A DNA stretch of 11,310 nucleotides from Alphaproteobacteria bacterium (GTDB taxonomy: Bacteria > Pseudomonadota > Alphaproteobacteria > Rhizobiales > Beijerinckiaceae): contig RFZR01000033.1 of assembly GCA_009920595.1 (NCBI GenBank), positions 1 to 11,310 of the forward strand, written 5' to 3'. Shown in pieces: positions 1 through 6,742 of the stretch. Both the position numbers and the translations under genes were made by a program. The notes below the pieces were generated by a model. The model made no database searches. It saw nothing but the letters and a program-made list of their open reading frames with translations, and had not been told where the DNA came from. How positions within the stretch are numbered: position 1 is the first letter of the stretch; every line of letters begins with the position of its first letter.

Positions 1-4
1 TGTC

Positions 5-1147
5 TCATGCACGCGCCCCCTTCTTCATCAATTCACGCGCAATGATCATCCGCTGAATCTGGTTCGTTCCCTCATATATCTGGCAGATTTTCGCGTCGCG
101 ATAAAGTCGCTCGACTTCAAAGCCGCGAATATAGCCCGAACCACCAAAAACCTGCACCGCATCCGACGTGCGCTGAACCGCCATATCGCCCGCAAAACAT
201 TTTGCCATCGAGCAGGCTTTCGTTGCATCCTCGCCGCGATCAAGCTTCATCGCAGCGGAATAAACGAGAAGCCGCGCGGCTTCGATATCCTTCGCCATAT
301 CGGCCAAGAGCCATTGCACGCCTTGGAAATCCGCAATCGGTTTGCCGAATTGCTTGCGTGTTCCCGCATAATCAACTGCCGCCTCAAGCCCCGCCTGTCC
401 GATGCCAACAGCAAGCGCGGCGATGCCGACGCGGCCCTTATCGAGCACGCTCATCATCATATGAAAGCCACGATTTTCCTCGCCGAGCAAAGCAGAAGCT
501 GGCAAGCGCACATCGGCGAAATTCAAAGCGCCGACCTGGCTCGCGCGCTGGCCCATTTTATGTTCCTTCGGCCCGCGCGTAACACCTTCTGCATGTAGAT
601 CAACAATAAAGATCGACATGCCGCGATTGCCCGCTTCTTTATCTGTGCGCGCAAGCACAAAACCATAATCAGCGACCGGCGCATTGTGAATCCAGATCTT
701 GCCGCCATTCAAACGCCAACCCGCGCCATCTCGCACAGCGGTTGTGACAATGCCCGACACATCCGTGCCCGCTTCCGGTTCGGTAATGCAATAGGCAACC
801 TTTGATTTCATCGAAAGAAAATCGGGTAGAAGTTTTTGCTGTTCTTCCGTGCCGTGGCGCACAAGCAATGTGGAAATCAATTCAACGAGTCCGCATTGAT
901 CCGCAACGCTCGAATAGCCGCGCGCCAGCTCTTCCATCACCACCGCATAAGTGAGCGTATCAAAACCCGGGCCGCCCAGATGTTCCGGCACACCGATGCC
1001 GAAGAGACCAAGCTTTGCCATCTCGTCATAGATTTCCGATGGAAAGCGCTCGTCTCGGTCGAGGCTTTCGACCACGGGACGGATCACCTCATCGGCGAAG
1101 GACCGCGCCATATCGCGCACTTGTTCTTGCGTGGCGTTGAGAAACAT
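5..1147 (-). CDS. acyl-CoA dehydrogenase
   Basis: FAD-dependent flavoenzyme predicted to oxidise an acyl-CoA to the 2,3-enoyl-CoA in the cytoplasm, passing electrons to ETF. At 380 residues it has the normal family length and all three regions: helical N-terminal domain, middle beta domain with the family signature CITEPEAGTDVSG (120-132), and C-terminal helical domain with RKQFGKP (264-270) and the second signature around QVFGGSGYIRG (332-342). The catalytic base is probably Glu359 in IYEGTNQIQR, the position used by short- and medium-chain enzymes. I chose ATG 1147, not the upstream in-frame ATG at 1216: an AAGGAAG ribosome site lies about 8 bases before it, homology starts there, and a promoter and operator lie between the two ATGs. 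It is divergent from the 1330 reductase. Family is certain; acyl substrate is unknown, probably short or branched. Confidence 0.93.
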   Translation of the reverse strand: MFLNATQEQVRDMARSFADEVIRPVVESLDRDERFPSEIYDEMAKLGLFGIGVPEHLGGPGFDTLTYAVVMEELARGYSSVADQCGLVELISTLLVRHGTEEQQKLLPDFLSMKSKVAYCITEPEAGTDVSGIVTTAVRDGAGWRLNGGKIWIHNAPVADYGFVLARTDKEAGNRGMSIFIVDLHAEGVTRGPKEHKMGQRASQVGALNFADVRLPASALLGEENRGFHMMMSVLDKGRVGIAALAVGIGQAGLEAAVDYAGTRKQFGKPIADFQGVQWLLADMAKDIEAARLLVYSAAMKLDRGEDATKACSMAKCFAGDMAVQRTSDAVQVFGGSGYIRGFEVERLYRDAKICQIYEGTNQIQRMIIARELMKKGARA

Positions 1148-1163
1148 CGGCTCATCTTCCTTT

Positions 1164-1182
1164 AGTAACCAGACGGTTACAT
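1164..1182. promoter_or_regulatory. putative operator site 1 (inverted repeat)
   Basis: GTAACC-AGAC-GGTTAC is a perfect 6-base inverted repeat with a 4-base spacer (1165-1180), about 18 bases before the acyl-CoA dehydrogenase start. The same design recurs at 1295-1312 and 6751-6769. It overlaps the predicted -10 element on the minus strand, which would suit a repressor. Arm size and spacing fit a TetR-type dimer, but the regulator family is inferred and no regulator gene is in the window. Confidence 0.6.
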
Positions 1183-1207
1183 ACGACCGGGGACGCGCTC
1201 CGGTCAA
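1178..1207 (-). promoter_or_regulatory. putative promoter of the acyl-CoA dehydrogenase
   Basis: Read on the minus strand, TTGACC (1207-1202) is a good -35 box. It is followed after 18 bases by TATGTA (1183-1178), a weak -10 box. Transcription would start near 1171, giving a leader of about 24 bases that carries the AAGGAAG ribosome site. The -10 box lies inside operator site 1. The -10 match is poor, so this is tentative. Confidence 0.35.
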
Positions 1208-1266
1208 GAGGATCATGGCACGGATTGCCCTTAAAATCCCACCGCCGGGGATACCCGAAAGGACGC

Positions 1267-1296
1267 TTGCAGGCTATAACGTCTCATGACTATAAT
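1267..1296 (+). promoter_or_regulatory. putative promoter of the aldo/keto reductase-MaoC operon
   Basis: A perfect TATAAT lies at 1291-1296, with a weak -35 TTGCAG at 1267-1272 and an 18-base spacer. A start near 1303 leaves about 27 bases of leader containing GGGAGGA (1319-1325) just before ATG 1330. Operator-like site 2 begins at the end of the -10 box and covers the predicted transcription start. Confidence 0.45.
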
Positions 1297-1312
1297 GCAC
1301 CAAATAGTTACT
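1295..1312. promoter_or_regulatory. putative operator site 2 (degenerate copy)
   Basis: ATGCACC-AAAT-AGTTACT has the same arm length and 4-base spacer as site 1. Its right arm is close to consensus and its left arm is degenerate, with only the inner ACC kept. It sits immediately downstream of the TATAAT at 1291-1296, in the same place relative to the promoter as the other two copies. It is the weakest of the three and could be chance on its own. Confidence 0.4.
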
Positions 1313-1329
1313 TAAATCGGGAGGATGCC

Positions 1330-2346
1330 ATGCAGCCATCAACCAAGCGGAAATTCGGTCGTGTTGATCTCGATGTGACAGCCTTCGCCTTCGGCGCGGC
1401 CCCTGTCGGCAATTTTCTTCGCGAGATTGATGACGACACCTCGGATGCGATGTTCAAACGCTCCTGGGATGCGGGCGTCCGCTTCTACGATACCGCACCG
1501 ATGTATGGCCACGGCCTCTCCGAACTCCGCACGGGTCATTCTCTGCGCTGGAAAAAGCGAGATGAATTTGTAATCGCCTCGAAAGTGGGGCGTGTGCTTC
1601 ATCCTGCGAAACGTGAAACGATCAATTTCGCGCCTTGGGTGAATGCCGCGCCGTTCAGGATTGAGTTTGACTATAGTTATGACGGCACGATGCGGTCCTT
1701 CGAAGACAGTTTGCAGCGGCTCGGGCTTGAGCGCATCGATATTCTTTTCATTCACGACATTGATGTTTTTACGCGCGGCGCCGAGCAACCAGAAGTGTTC
1801 AAACAGGCGATGGATGGCTGCTACAAAGCGCTTGCGAGCTTACGCGAGCAGAAGCTTGTGAAGGCCATCGGTGTTGGGGTGAATGAGTGGCAAGTGTGTC
1901 ACGAAGCGTTGAAGCAACGTGATTTTGATTGTTTCTTACTTGCAGGTCGCTACACGCTGCTGGAGCAAGACGCGATTGATGAATTCTTGCCCCTTTGCGA
2001 AGAGCGTGGTGCGGCCGTGCTTGTGGGTGGTGGCTTTAATTCCGGCATTCTCGCCACCGGCGCAAAGCCCGGCGCGAAATATAATTATTCACCTGCACCC
2101 GCACATATCATGGAAAAGGTCGCGAAGATCGAAGCGGTTTGCTCTGAATTTAACGTGCCGCTTGCGGCTGCGGCGTTGCAATTTGTCGTCGCGCATCCCG
2201 CCATCCCGTCTTTCTGCGCGGGCACGCGTACGGTTGAACAATTAAACCAAAATCTCGCCTGGTTCAGCCATAAGATTCCTGCAGAATTTTGGGCGACATT
2301 GAAGAAGAAGGCTCTTCTTCGCGAGAACGCACCTGTCCCGCAATGA
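1330..2346 (+). CDS. aldo/keto reductase, D-threo-aldose 1-dehydrogenase / pyridoxal 4-dehydrogenase type
   Basis: A 338-residue NAD(P)-dependent TIM-barrel oxidoreductase. The catalytic tetrad is visible: Asp54 and Tyr59 in FYDTAPMYGHG, Lys85 in ASKVGR, and His142 in LFIHDID. The N-terminal GRVDLDVTAFAFGAAPVGN and the long insert after the Lys are typical of the branch containing L-fucose (D-threo-aldose) dehydrogenases and Microbacterium pyridoxal 4-dehydrogenase, which oxidise a cyclic hemiacetal to a lactone. The start is ATG 1330, preceded by GGGAGGA; an in-frame ATG at 1225 lacks such a site and lies upstream of the predicted promoter. Its TGA overlaps the ATG of the MaoC gene (ATGA), so the two are translationally coupled. 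The branch assignment is from recalled family patterns; whether it acts on a sugar or another aldehyde is open. Confidence 0.88.
   Translation: MQPSTKRKFGRVDLDVTAFAFGAAPVGNFLREIDDDTSDAMFKRSWDAGVRFYDTAPMYGHGLSELRTGHSLRWKKRDEFVIASKVGRVLHPAKRETINFAPWVNAAPFRIEFDYSYDGTMRSFEDSLQRLGLERIDILFIHDIDVFTRGAEQPEVFKQAMDGCYKALASLREQKLVKAIGVGVNEWQVCHEALKQRDFDCFLLAGRYTLLEQDAIDEFLPLCEERGAAVLVGGGFNSGILATGAKPGAKYNYSPAPAHIMEKVAKIEAVCSEFNVPLAAAALQFVVAHPAIPSFCAGTRTVEQLNQNLAWFSHKIPAEFWATLKKKALLRENAPVPQ
2301..2320 (+). repeat. small inverted repeat upstream of the MaoC start
   Basis: GAAGAAG and CTTCTTC form a perfect 7-base stem with a 6-base loop inside the last codons of the reductase, 22 bases before the MaoC ATG at 2343. 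Such a hairpin could influence coupling at the ATGA junction, where no good ribosome site is visible. It may equally be a by-product of the Lys-Lys-Lys-Ala-Leu-Leu codons. Confidence 0.3.
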
Positions 2347-2816
2347 CCGGACGACATCTCTCTGCCGATCATTATGATTATGATGATTTTCAAATCGCAG
2401 ATTGGTTTGAAACATCCAAGGCAGTGATTTCGGCAGAACTGATTGACCGCTTCGCTGATTTAACAGGTGACCGTTTCGCGATTCACATGGATAATGATGC
2501 CGCGCGCGCGTTGGGTTTTGAACGCCGCGTTGCGCATGGACTTTTGATTTTATCGCTCATTGACGGCTTGAAAAATCAGACGGATGTCAAACTGAATGCC
2601 GTAGCATCGTTGGGTTGGGAGTGGCGCTTCATGCGCCCAGTACTTCTTGGCGAGATCATTTGCGCTCGTTTTACGGTTGAAGCCAAGCGACTGACCCGTG
2701 ATCCATCACGCGGAATTGTGACTTTCGCAGCAGAAGTGCGCAATCAGAATAACGAAATCGTTCAACAGGGCACAAACGCTCTGATGATGCTTACGAAAAA
2801 ATCTTCACCGCAATAG
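2343..2816 (+). CDS. MaoC-like (R)-specific enoyl-CoA hydratase/dehydratase
   Basis: A 157-residue single hot-dog-fold protein of the MaoC hydratase family, predicted to add water to a 2-enoyl-CoA or to dehydrate an (R)-3-hydroxyacyl-CoA. The hydratase-2 catalytic dyad is present as Asp43 and His48 in TGDRFAIHMD, followed by the family's conserved RVAHGLL (62-68). The usual GDxNPxH motif is altered: the Asn-Pro pair is Phe-Ala here. The Asp and His are spaced normally, so activity is likely, perhaps on an unusual acyl group. The start is the ATG that overlaps the reductase stop (ATGA); an earlier in-frame ATG at 2289 lies inside the reductase and adds residues unlike the family. Its tail overlaps the convergent glycerate kinase by 12 bases. 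Family is secure, substrate unknown. Confidence 0.85.
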   Translation: MTGRHLSADHYDYDDFQIADWFETSKAVISAELIDRFADLTGDRFAIHMDNDAARALGFERRVAHGLLILSLIDGLKNQTDVKLNAVASLGWEWRFMRPVLLGEIICARFTVEAKRLTRDPSRGIVTFAAEVRNQNNEIVQQGTNALMMLTKKSSPQ

Positions 2817-2823
2817 AATTGCG
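2796..2823 (-). terminator. weak terminator-like hairpin after the glycerate kinase
   Basis: CGCAAT-AGA-ATTGCG (2809-2823) is a 6-base stem with a 3-base loop, spanning the stop codons of both converging genes. On the minus strand it is followed, 7 bases later, by six T residues (2801-2796). The gap and short stem make it a poor intrinsic terminator, but it is the only candidate at the end of the four-gene operon. Confidence 0.25.
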
Positions 2824-4064
2824 CGAAAATCATTCACATTGGTACCCGTGGGTCCGGGCACAAACAAATCACCAAGTGCTTCGAAGGCAGAATAAGAATC
2901 ATTCGCCGCAAGCAAACCGCGCGGGTTCTGACCCGATGCGCGAAGCCGCGATGCCGTCTCGCCTGTTGCAAAGGCTCCTGCATTATCTTCCGAACCATCA
3001 ATGCCGTCTGTATCTGCTGCAAGAGCCGAGAAGTTCATACCGTCTGCGGCAATGGCGAGCGACAAGAGAAACTCACCATTCCGGCCACCGCGCCCTTTTC
3101 CTTTGAGCGTCACGGTTGTTTCCCCGCCCGAGAGAATGACAACAGGCTTTGTGAAGGGACGATCCCGCGTAGCGATTTCACGCACAAGTGCTGCATGAAC
3201 CGCACCGACATCACGTGCTTCGCCTTCAATTGAATCCGAGAGAATAACCGAAGGAATGCCTGCAGCCTCCGCATAGCGCGCCGCCGCTTCAAGCGATTGG
3301 CGTGCGGAGGCGATAATCCGCACCTCATGCTTCGCAAAACGCGGATCATCGGGTGATGGCGGAAGATTGGCATTGCTTTTCAAGAATTCTGCGATGCGCG
3401 GCGGCAGGTGAATGCGCCACGCTTCAACAAGCGCGCGCGCGTCCTTACGGCTTACAGCACTCGGCACCGTGGGACCTGAAGCAACATCTGCGGCTTCATC
3501 GCCCGGAATATCGGAGACAATCAGACTCACAACAGGTGAAGGATGACAGGCGAGCGCCAAGCGTCCGCCTTTGATATTTGAAATCTGTTTGCGGATCGCA
3601 TTCATCACCGAAATCGGCGCGCCAGATGCCAACAAGGCTTTATTGAGATCCATTTCATCTTGCAGACTCAAACCTTCAGCGGGCATCGGCAACAAGGCAG
3701 ACCCGCCACCGGAAATGAGGGCGACAACAAGGTCATCTTCGGTCAAATTTTTCACCGCATCAAAAAGCGCGTGACTGGCGCGAAGCCCGGCTTCATCCGG
3801 CACGGGATGCGATGCTTCCAACACTTTGATTTTTGTTGTCGGACAACCGAAACCGTAACGCGTAACCACAACGCCTTCGAGCGGTCCTTGCCAGAGCTTT
3901 TCAAAAGCAGCAGCGAGTTGCGCTGAACCTTTGCCTGCACCGATCACAATCGTGCGGCCCTTGGGCGGCTTCGGCATATGGGCAGCAAGTGCCAGACGGG
4001 GATCAGCGGCATGCACTGCCGCATCAAAGAGTCCAATCAGAAAGCGACGATCTTCGTCTCTCAT
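2805..4064 (-). CDS. glycerate 2-kinase (GckA/TtuD, MOFRL family)
   Basis: ATP-dependent kinase predicted to turn D-glycerate into 2-phosphoglycerate, feeding lower glycolysis. Its 419 residues match the family. The N-terminal DUF4147 region (about 5-240) has VIGAGKGSAQ (40-49), SHPVPDEAGL (85-94), ISGGGSALL (117-125), SNIKGGRLA (162-170), SDIPGD (184-189) and ASGPT (195-199). The C-terminal MOFRL region (about 305-415) has LSGGETTVTL (311-320), GRGGRNGEF (324-332), DTDGIDGSEDNAGA (351-364) and GPTGTNVND (404-412). Older annotations call relatives hydroxypyruvate reductase (TtuD); the kinase role is better established biochemically. It is last in the operon, and its ATG overlaps the stop of the Dabb gene (ATGA). 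Its presence in a CoA-dependent operon suggests that the pathway releases glycerate. Family call is firm. Confidence 0.92.
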   Translation of the reverse strand: MRDEDRRFLIGLFDAAVHAADPRLALAAHMPKPPKGRTIVIGAGKGSAQLAAAFEKLWQGPLEGVVVTRYGFGCPTTKIKVLEASHPVPDEAGLRASHALFDAVKNLTEDDLVVALISGGGSALLPMPAEGLSLQDEMDLNKALLASGAPISVMNAIRKQISNIKGGRLALACHPSPVVSLIVSDIPGDEAADVASGPTVPSAVSRKDARALVEAWRIHLPPRIAEFLKSNANLPPSPDDPRFAKHEVRIIASARQSLEAAARYAEAAGIPSVILSDSIEGEARDVGAVHAALVREIATRDRPFTKPVVILSGGETTVTLKGKGRGGRNGEFLLSLAIAADGMNFSALAADTDGIDGSEDNAGAFATGETASRLRASGQNPRGLLAANDSYSAFEALGDLFVPGPTGTNVNDFRAILLR

Positions 4065-4372
4065 AATTCAACATCAACAACAAAGATGCCGTCCAATCCG
4101 CCTTGAACCGCGGCGACAAGTTTTGCGCCGACCGCTTTATGCGCCGGATGCTCAAGATAGGCATCGCGCACATGCGCATTTTGAAAATCAAACCAGAAGA
4201 CATCATGAAATCCGCGCACGACAGGCACTTCCGGCGAGACATTGGCAAAGATACGAAAATCGAGAATGCCGTCGATGTGATCAGATAAAGCAGAAAGCTC
4301 GCGATAGAGCTCGGCTTTCTTGTCTGATGAAACATCGCTTGAGAATTTCAAAGCCACAATATGCCGGATCAT
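4061..4372 (-). CDS. Dabb (stress-responsive A/B barrel) domain protein
   Basis: A 103-residue protein that is a single dimeric alpha/beta-barrel (Dabb) domain. Visible marks are the N-terminal strand MIRHIVALKF with the usual His4, an FDVFWFDF-like central strand (here HDVFWFDFQN), and the typical tail AYLEHPAHKAVG. No signal peptide or membrane segment is seen. Family members include general-stress proteins of unknown role, plant olivetolic acid cyclase, and small proteins encoded beside sugar or CoA catabolic enzymes. Here it is the third gene of the operon, 3 bases after the enoyl-CoA hydratase stop and overlapping the glycerate kinase start (ATGA). That position argues for a role in the pathway, for example as a small isomerase, mutarotase or cyclase, but the sequence does not show which. 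Confidence 0.85.
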   Translation of the reverse strand: MIRHIVALKFSSDVSSDKKAELYRELSALSDHIDGILDFRIFANVSPEVPVVRGFHDVFWFDFQNAHVRDAYLEHPAHKAVGAKLVAAVQGGLDGIFVVDVEL

Positions 4373-4375
4373 ATC

Positions 4376-5155
4376 TTATTTTTTCTTGTTGAAATTCGGT
4401 TTGCGCTTCTCACGAAATGCCGCAACACCTTCTTTAAGATCTTCGGAAGCGGCAGCAAGATTTCCGGCGAAAGCCTCAATCACGCGTTCGCGATCTTCAC
4501 CTTCGGCTGCATTGATCATCATTTTACCAAGCTCTGTGGCGCGGGGTGATCGGCCCCGTAAACGCTCAACAAGTTCATGCGCAGCGTGAAGACCAGTGCC
4601 TTTTTCAACCAGACGATCAACTAGGCCGTGCGCAAGAGCTTCTTCAGCCGTAAACACATCGCCAAAAACTGTCATACGACGCACGAGCTGCGCGCCGAAG
4701 CGGCGTACCGCGCGCTGTGTGCCGGACCAGCCCGGAATGATACCAAGCCCTGATTCAGGTTGACCGAGTTTCACATGCGCTTCCGCAATGCGGTAATCGG
4801 CGCAGGCTGCAAGCTCCAAGCCGCCGCCGAGACAGTGCCCATTCAACACGGCGATCACCGGTTGCGACAAACGCGCAAGCGCATCAAAGGCAACATGCCC
4901 GTCACGCACCCAATGACGGCCAAACTCATCTGCCGACGATGAAGACCACGCGGCGATATCGCCGCCCGCACAAAATGATTTATCGCCCTCGCCTGTCAGG
5001 ATTACAGCGAAAACATCTGCCCGCTCAATCTTTCGGCAAAGCGGCAAGAGCGCATCAACCATTTCCGCATCGAGCGCGTTGAGCTTGTCAGCCCGCTTGA
5101 TGGTTAACGTCGCAATACCGTCTTTGATAACAAGATCAAGACGCGGATCACTCAT
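4376..5155 (-). CDS. enoyl-CoA hydratase/isomerase (crotonase family)
   Basis: A 259-residue crotonase-fold enzyme, full length for the family. The two oxyanion-hole segments are clear: SFCAGGDIAAW (60-70) and NGHCLGGGLELA (105-116). The two acidic residues of true hydratases are both present: Glu114 in GGGLELA (equivalent to Glu144 of the rat mitochondrial enzyme) and Glu134 in GQPESGLGIIPGWSGTQR (equivalent to Glu164). Hydration of a 2-enoyl-CoA to the (S)-3-hydroxyacyl-CoA is therefore plausible, although crotonases also act as isomerases, hydrolases and retro-Claisen or retro-aldol lyases. Its ATG overlaps the CoA-transferase stop (ATGA) and the Dabb gene follows after 3 bases, so it belongs to the four-gene operon. 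Family is certain; the exact reaction is inferred. Confidence 0.9.
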   Translation of the reverse strand: MSDPRLDLVIKDGIATLTIKRADKLNALDAEMVDALLPLCRKIERADVFAVILTGEGDKSFCAGGDIAAWSSSSADEFGRHWVRDGHVAFDALARLSQPVIAVLNGHCLGGGLELAACADYRIAEAHVKLGQPESGLGIIPGWSGTQRAVRRFGAQLVRRMTVFGDVFTAEEALAHGLVDRLVEKGTGLHAAHELVERLRGRSPRATELGKMMINAAEGEDRERVIEAFAGNLAAASEDLKEGVAAFREKRKPNFNKKK

Positions 5156-6723
5156 AGACTCAGTCCAATCGGTTCAGGCGCGAAGAGGCGCTGATCCATT
5201 TGTTTCACATCTTTGGCGACCTGCAAAGGTGTGGCCGCCTGATCAAGAATGTCCCGCTTCAAATCGAGCCCGGGCGCGATTTCGGTAATCGTCAGGCCGT
5301 CGCTTAGCAATTTGATCACACAGCGCTCGGTGACATAAGTGATATCTTGGCCTTGCTCCATGGCGCGTTTGCCAGAGAAACTTACCTGATCGACCTTCGG
5401 TACGAATTTAGCGATCTTGCCCTCGCGCTCGATGACAAGCCGACCATTCTCGAGTCGCATTTTTGCGCCCGCATTAAATGTACCACTGAATACAATTTTG
5501 CGCGCGCGCGCCGTTATATCAACAAAGCCCCCTGCACCCGCGGTACGATGCGGCGTCGCCGACAAGCGGCTCACATTGACCGAACCATCCGCACCGATTT
5601 CAAGGAACGAAAGCAATGAACAATTAAAACCACCGCCTTGAAAATAGATGAACTGGTGCGGCGATGCGACAAAGGCTTCCGCGTTTGATGCACAGCCGAA
5701 TGCAAAATCAAGGAGCGGAATGCCGCCGACAGCACCTTGTTCAATCACCCATGTCACTTTGCCGTGCTGGCCTTCTTCTAATAAAATGCGCGGCACATTG
5801 GCAGAGATACCGAAGCCGATATTGACAGCCCAACCAGCTTTCAATTCTCGTGCGACACGACGCGCGATCACTTTGGCAGGACCATATTCGGCTGTTGCAA
5901 AGCTTGAGAGCGGGCGGAACAATTCACCCGAAATCGCAGGATCATAAGGTGTGGCTGTTGTTTGCAATTGATCAGGCGCTTCGACAATCACGTCGACAAG
6001 AATGCCCGGCACCTTCACATCATGCGGACGCAACGTACCTTGCGCGGCAATGCGTCGGACTTGTGCGATAACAATCCCGCCACTGTTGCGCGTCGCCAAT
6101 GCCATTTCCATCGCACCGAGCATCGCACCTTCTTGTTCGAAGGTGAGATTGCCATTCTCATCGGCTGTCGAGCCGCGAATGATCGCCACATCCGGTTTGA
6201 TCGATGGAAAATGCAACCATGTTTCACCATCAAACTCGACGCGTTTAACAATCGGTATTTTGCGCGCGCTCGCATTCATTGCGCAGCCGTCTTGCAGCGG
6301 ATCAACAAAAGTCTCCATACCGACTTTGGTGAGCACACCTGGTCGCTTGGCCGCGCCTTCGCGCAACATATCAAACACGATGCCCGACGGAATGTTCCAA
6401 GCCGCAAGATCTTCAGCGAGAATCCGTTGCCAAATAAGCGGTGGCTCGGCGTTGGTTGGGCCCGACGGATAAGACCCGCCGATGATCTTTGTGATCATGC
6501 CCTTATGCGCAATGTGATCCACGCCCTTTGTGCCGAACATATCACCGGCAGCGATGGGGTGGATCGTTGTGAGATTCTTGGGCGCGCCTTCTGCGAGAAA
6601 CCGTTCGCCCAGCGCCTTCAACACCGCATCCGGACACAGAAGCCCCGAGGACGAATTGACAGCCACCGTCGCACCATCGGAAATCAGGCGAACCGCCTCG
6701 GACGCTGTCTTGATTTTGGACAC
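5152..6723 (-). CDS. family I acyl-CoA:acetate/3-ketoacid CoA-transferase (YdiF/Pct-like)
   Basis: A 523-residue fused alpha-beta CoA-transferase, close in length to E. coli YdiF and propionate CoA-transferase. Such enzymes move CoA from a donor such as acetyl-CoA to a carboxylic acid through a glutamyl-CoA intermediate. The likely nucleophile is Glu328 in VIEQGAVGGIP, the conserved E-x-G-x-x-G segment of the C-terminal half. The N-terminal half has DGATVAVNSSSG (16-27) and the glycine-rich HKGMITKIIGGSYPSGP (73-89). The start is GTG 6723, with GGGGGAT about 9 bases upstream. It is first in the operon, downstream of operator site 3, and overlaps the enoyl-CoA hydratase by ATGA. It probably performs the activation step, since no acyl-CoA ligase is in the window. 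Donor and acceptor are unknown. Confidence 0.9.
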   Translation of the reverse strand: MSKIKTASEAVRLISDGATVAVNSSSGLLCPDAVLKALGERFLAEGAPKNLTTIHPIAAGDMFGTKGVDHIAHKGMITKIIGGSYPSGPTNAEPPLIWQRILAEDLAAWNIPSGIVFDMLREGAAKRPGVLTKVGMETFVDPLQDGCAMNASARKIPIVKRVEFDGETWLHFPSIKPDVAIIRGSTADENGNLTFEQEGAMLGAMEMALATRNSGGIVIAQVRRIAAQGTLRPHDVKVPGILVDVIVEAPDQLQTTATPYDPAISGELFRPLSSFATAEYGPAKVIARRVARELKAGWAVNIGFGISANVPRILLEEGQHGKVTWVIEQGAVGGIPLLDFAFGCASNAEAFVASPHQFIYFQGGGFNCSLLSFLEIGADGSVNVSRLSATPHRTAGAGGFVDITARARKIVFSGTFNAGAKMRLENGRLVIEREGKIAKFVPKVDQVSFSGKRAMEQGQDITYVTERCVIKLLSDGLTITEIAPGLDLKRDILDQAATPLQVAKDVKQMDQRLFAPEPIGLSL

Positions 6724-6742
6724 GATTCTGATCCCCCACGGA

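Noticed and set aside
1148..1216. N-terminal extension of the acyl-CoA dehydrogenase to ATG 1216
   Set aside because: The extra 23 residues do not resemble the family, a good ribosome site precedes ATG 1147, and the predicted promoter and operator lie inside the extension.
1225..1329. Upstream in-frame start of the first aldo/keto reductase
   Set aside because: The extension precedes the TATAAT box and has non-family residues; GGGAGGA marks ATG 1330 as the start.
5500..5515. Alternating CG tracts (also near 2500 and 3430)
   Set aside because: Short, inside coding sequence and explained by Ala/Arg codons in a GC-rich genome; no sign of a repeat element.
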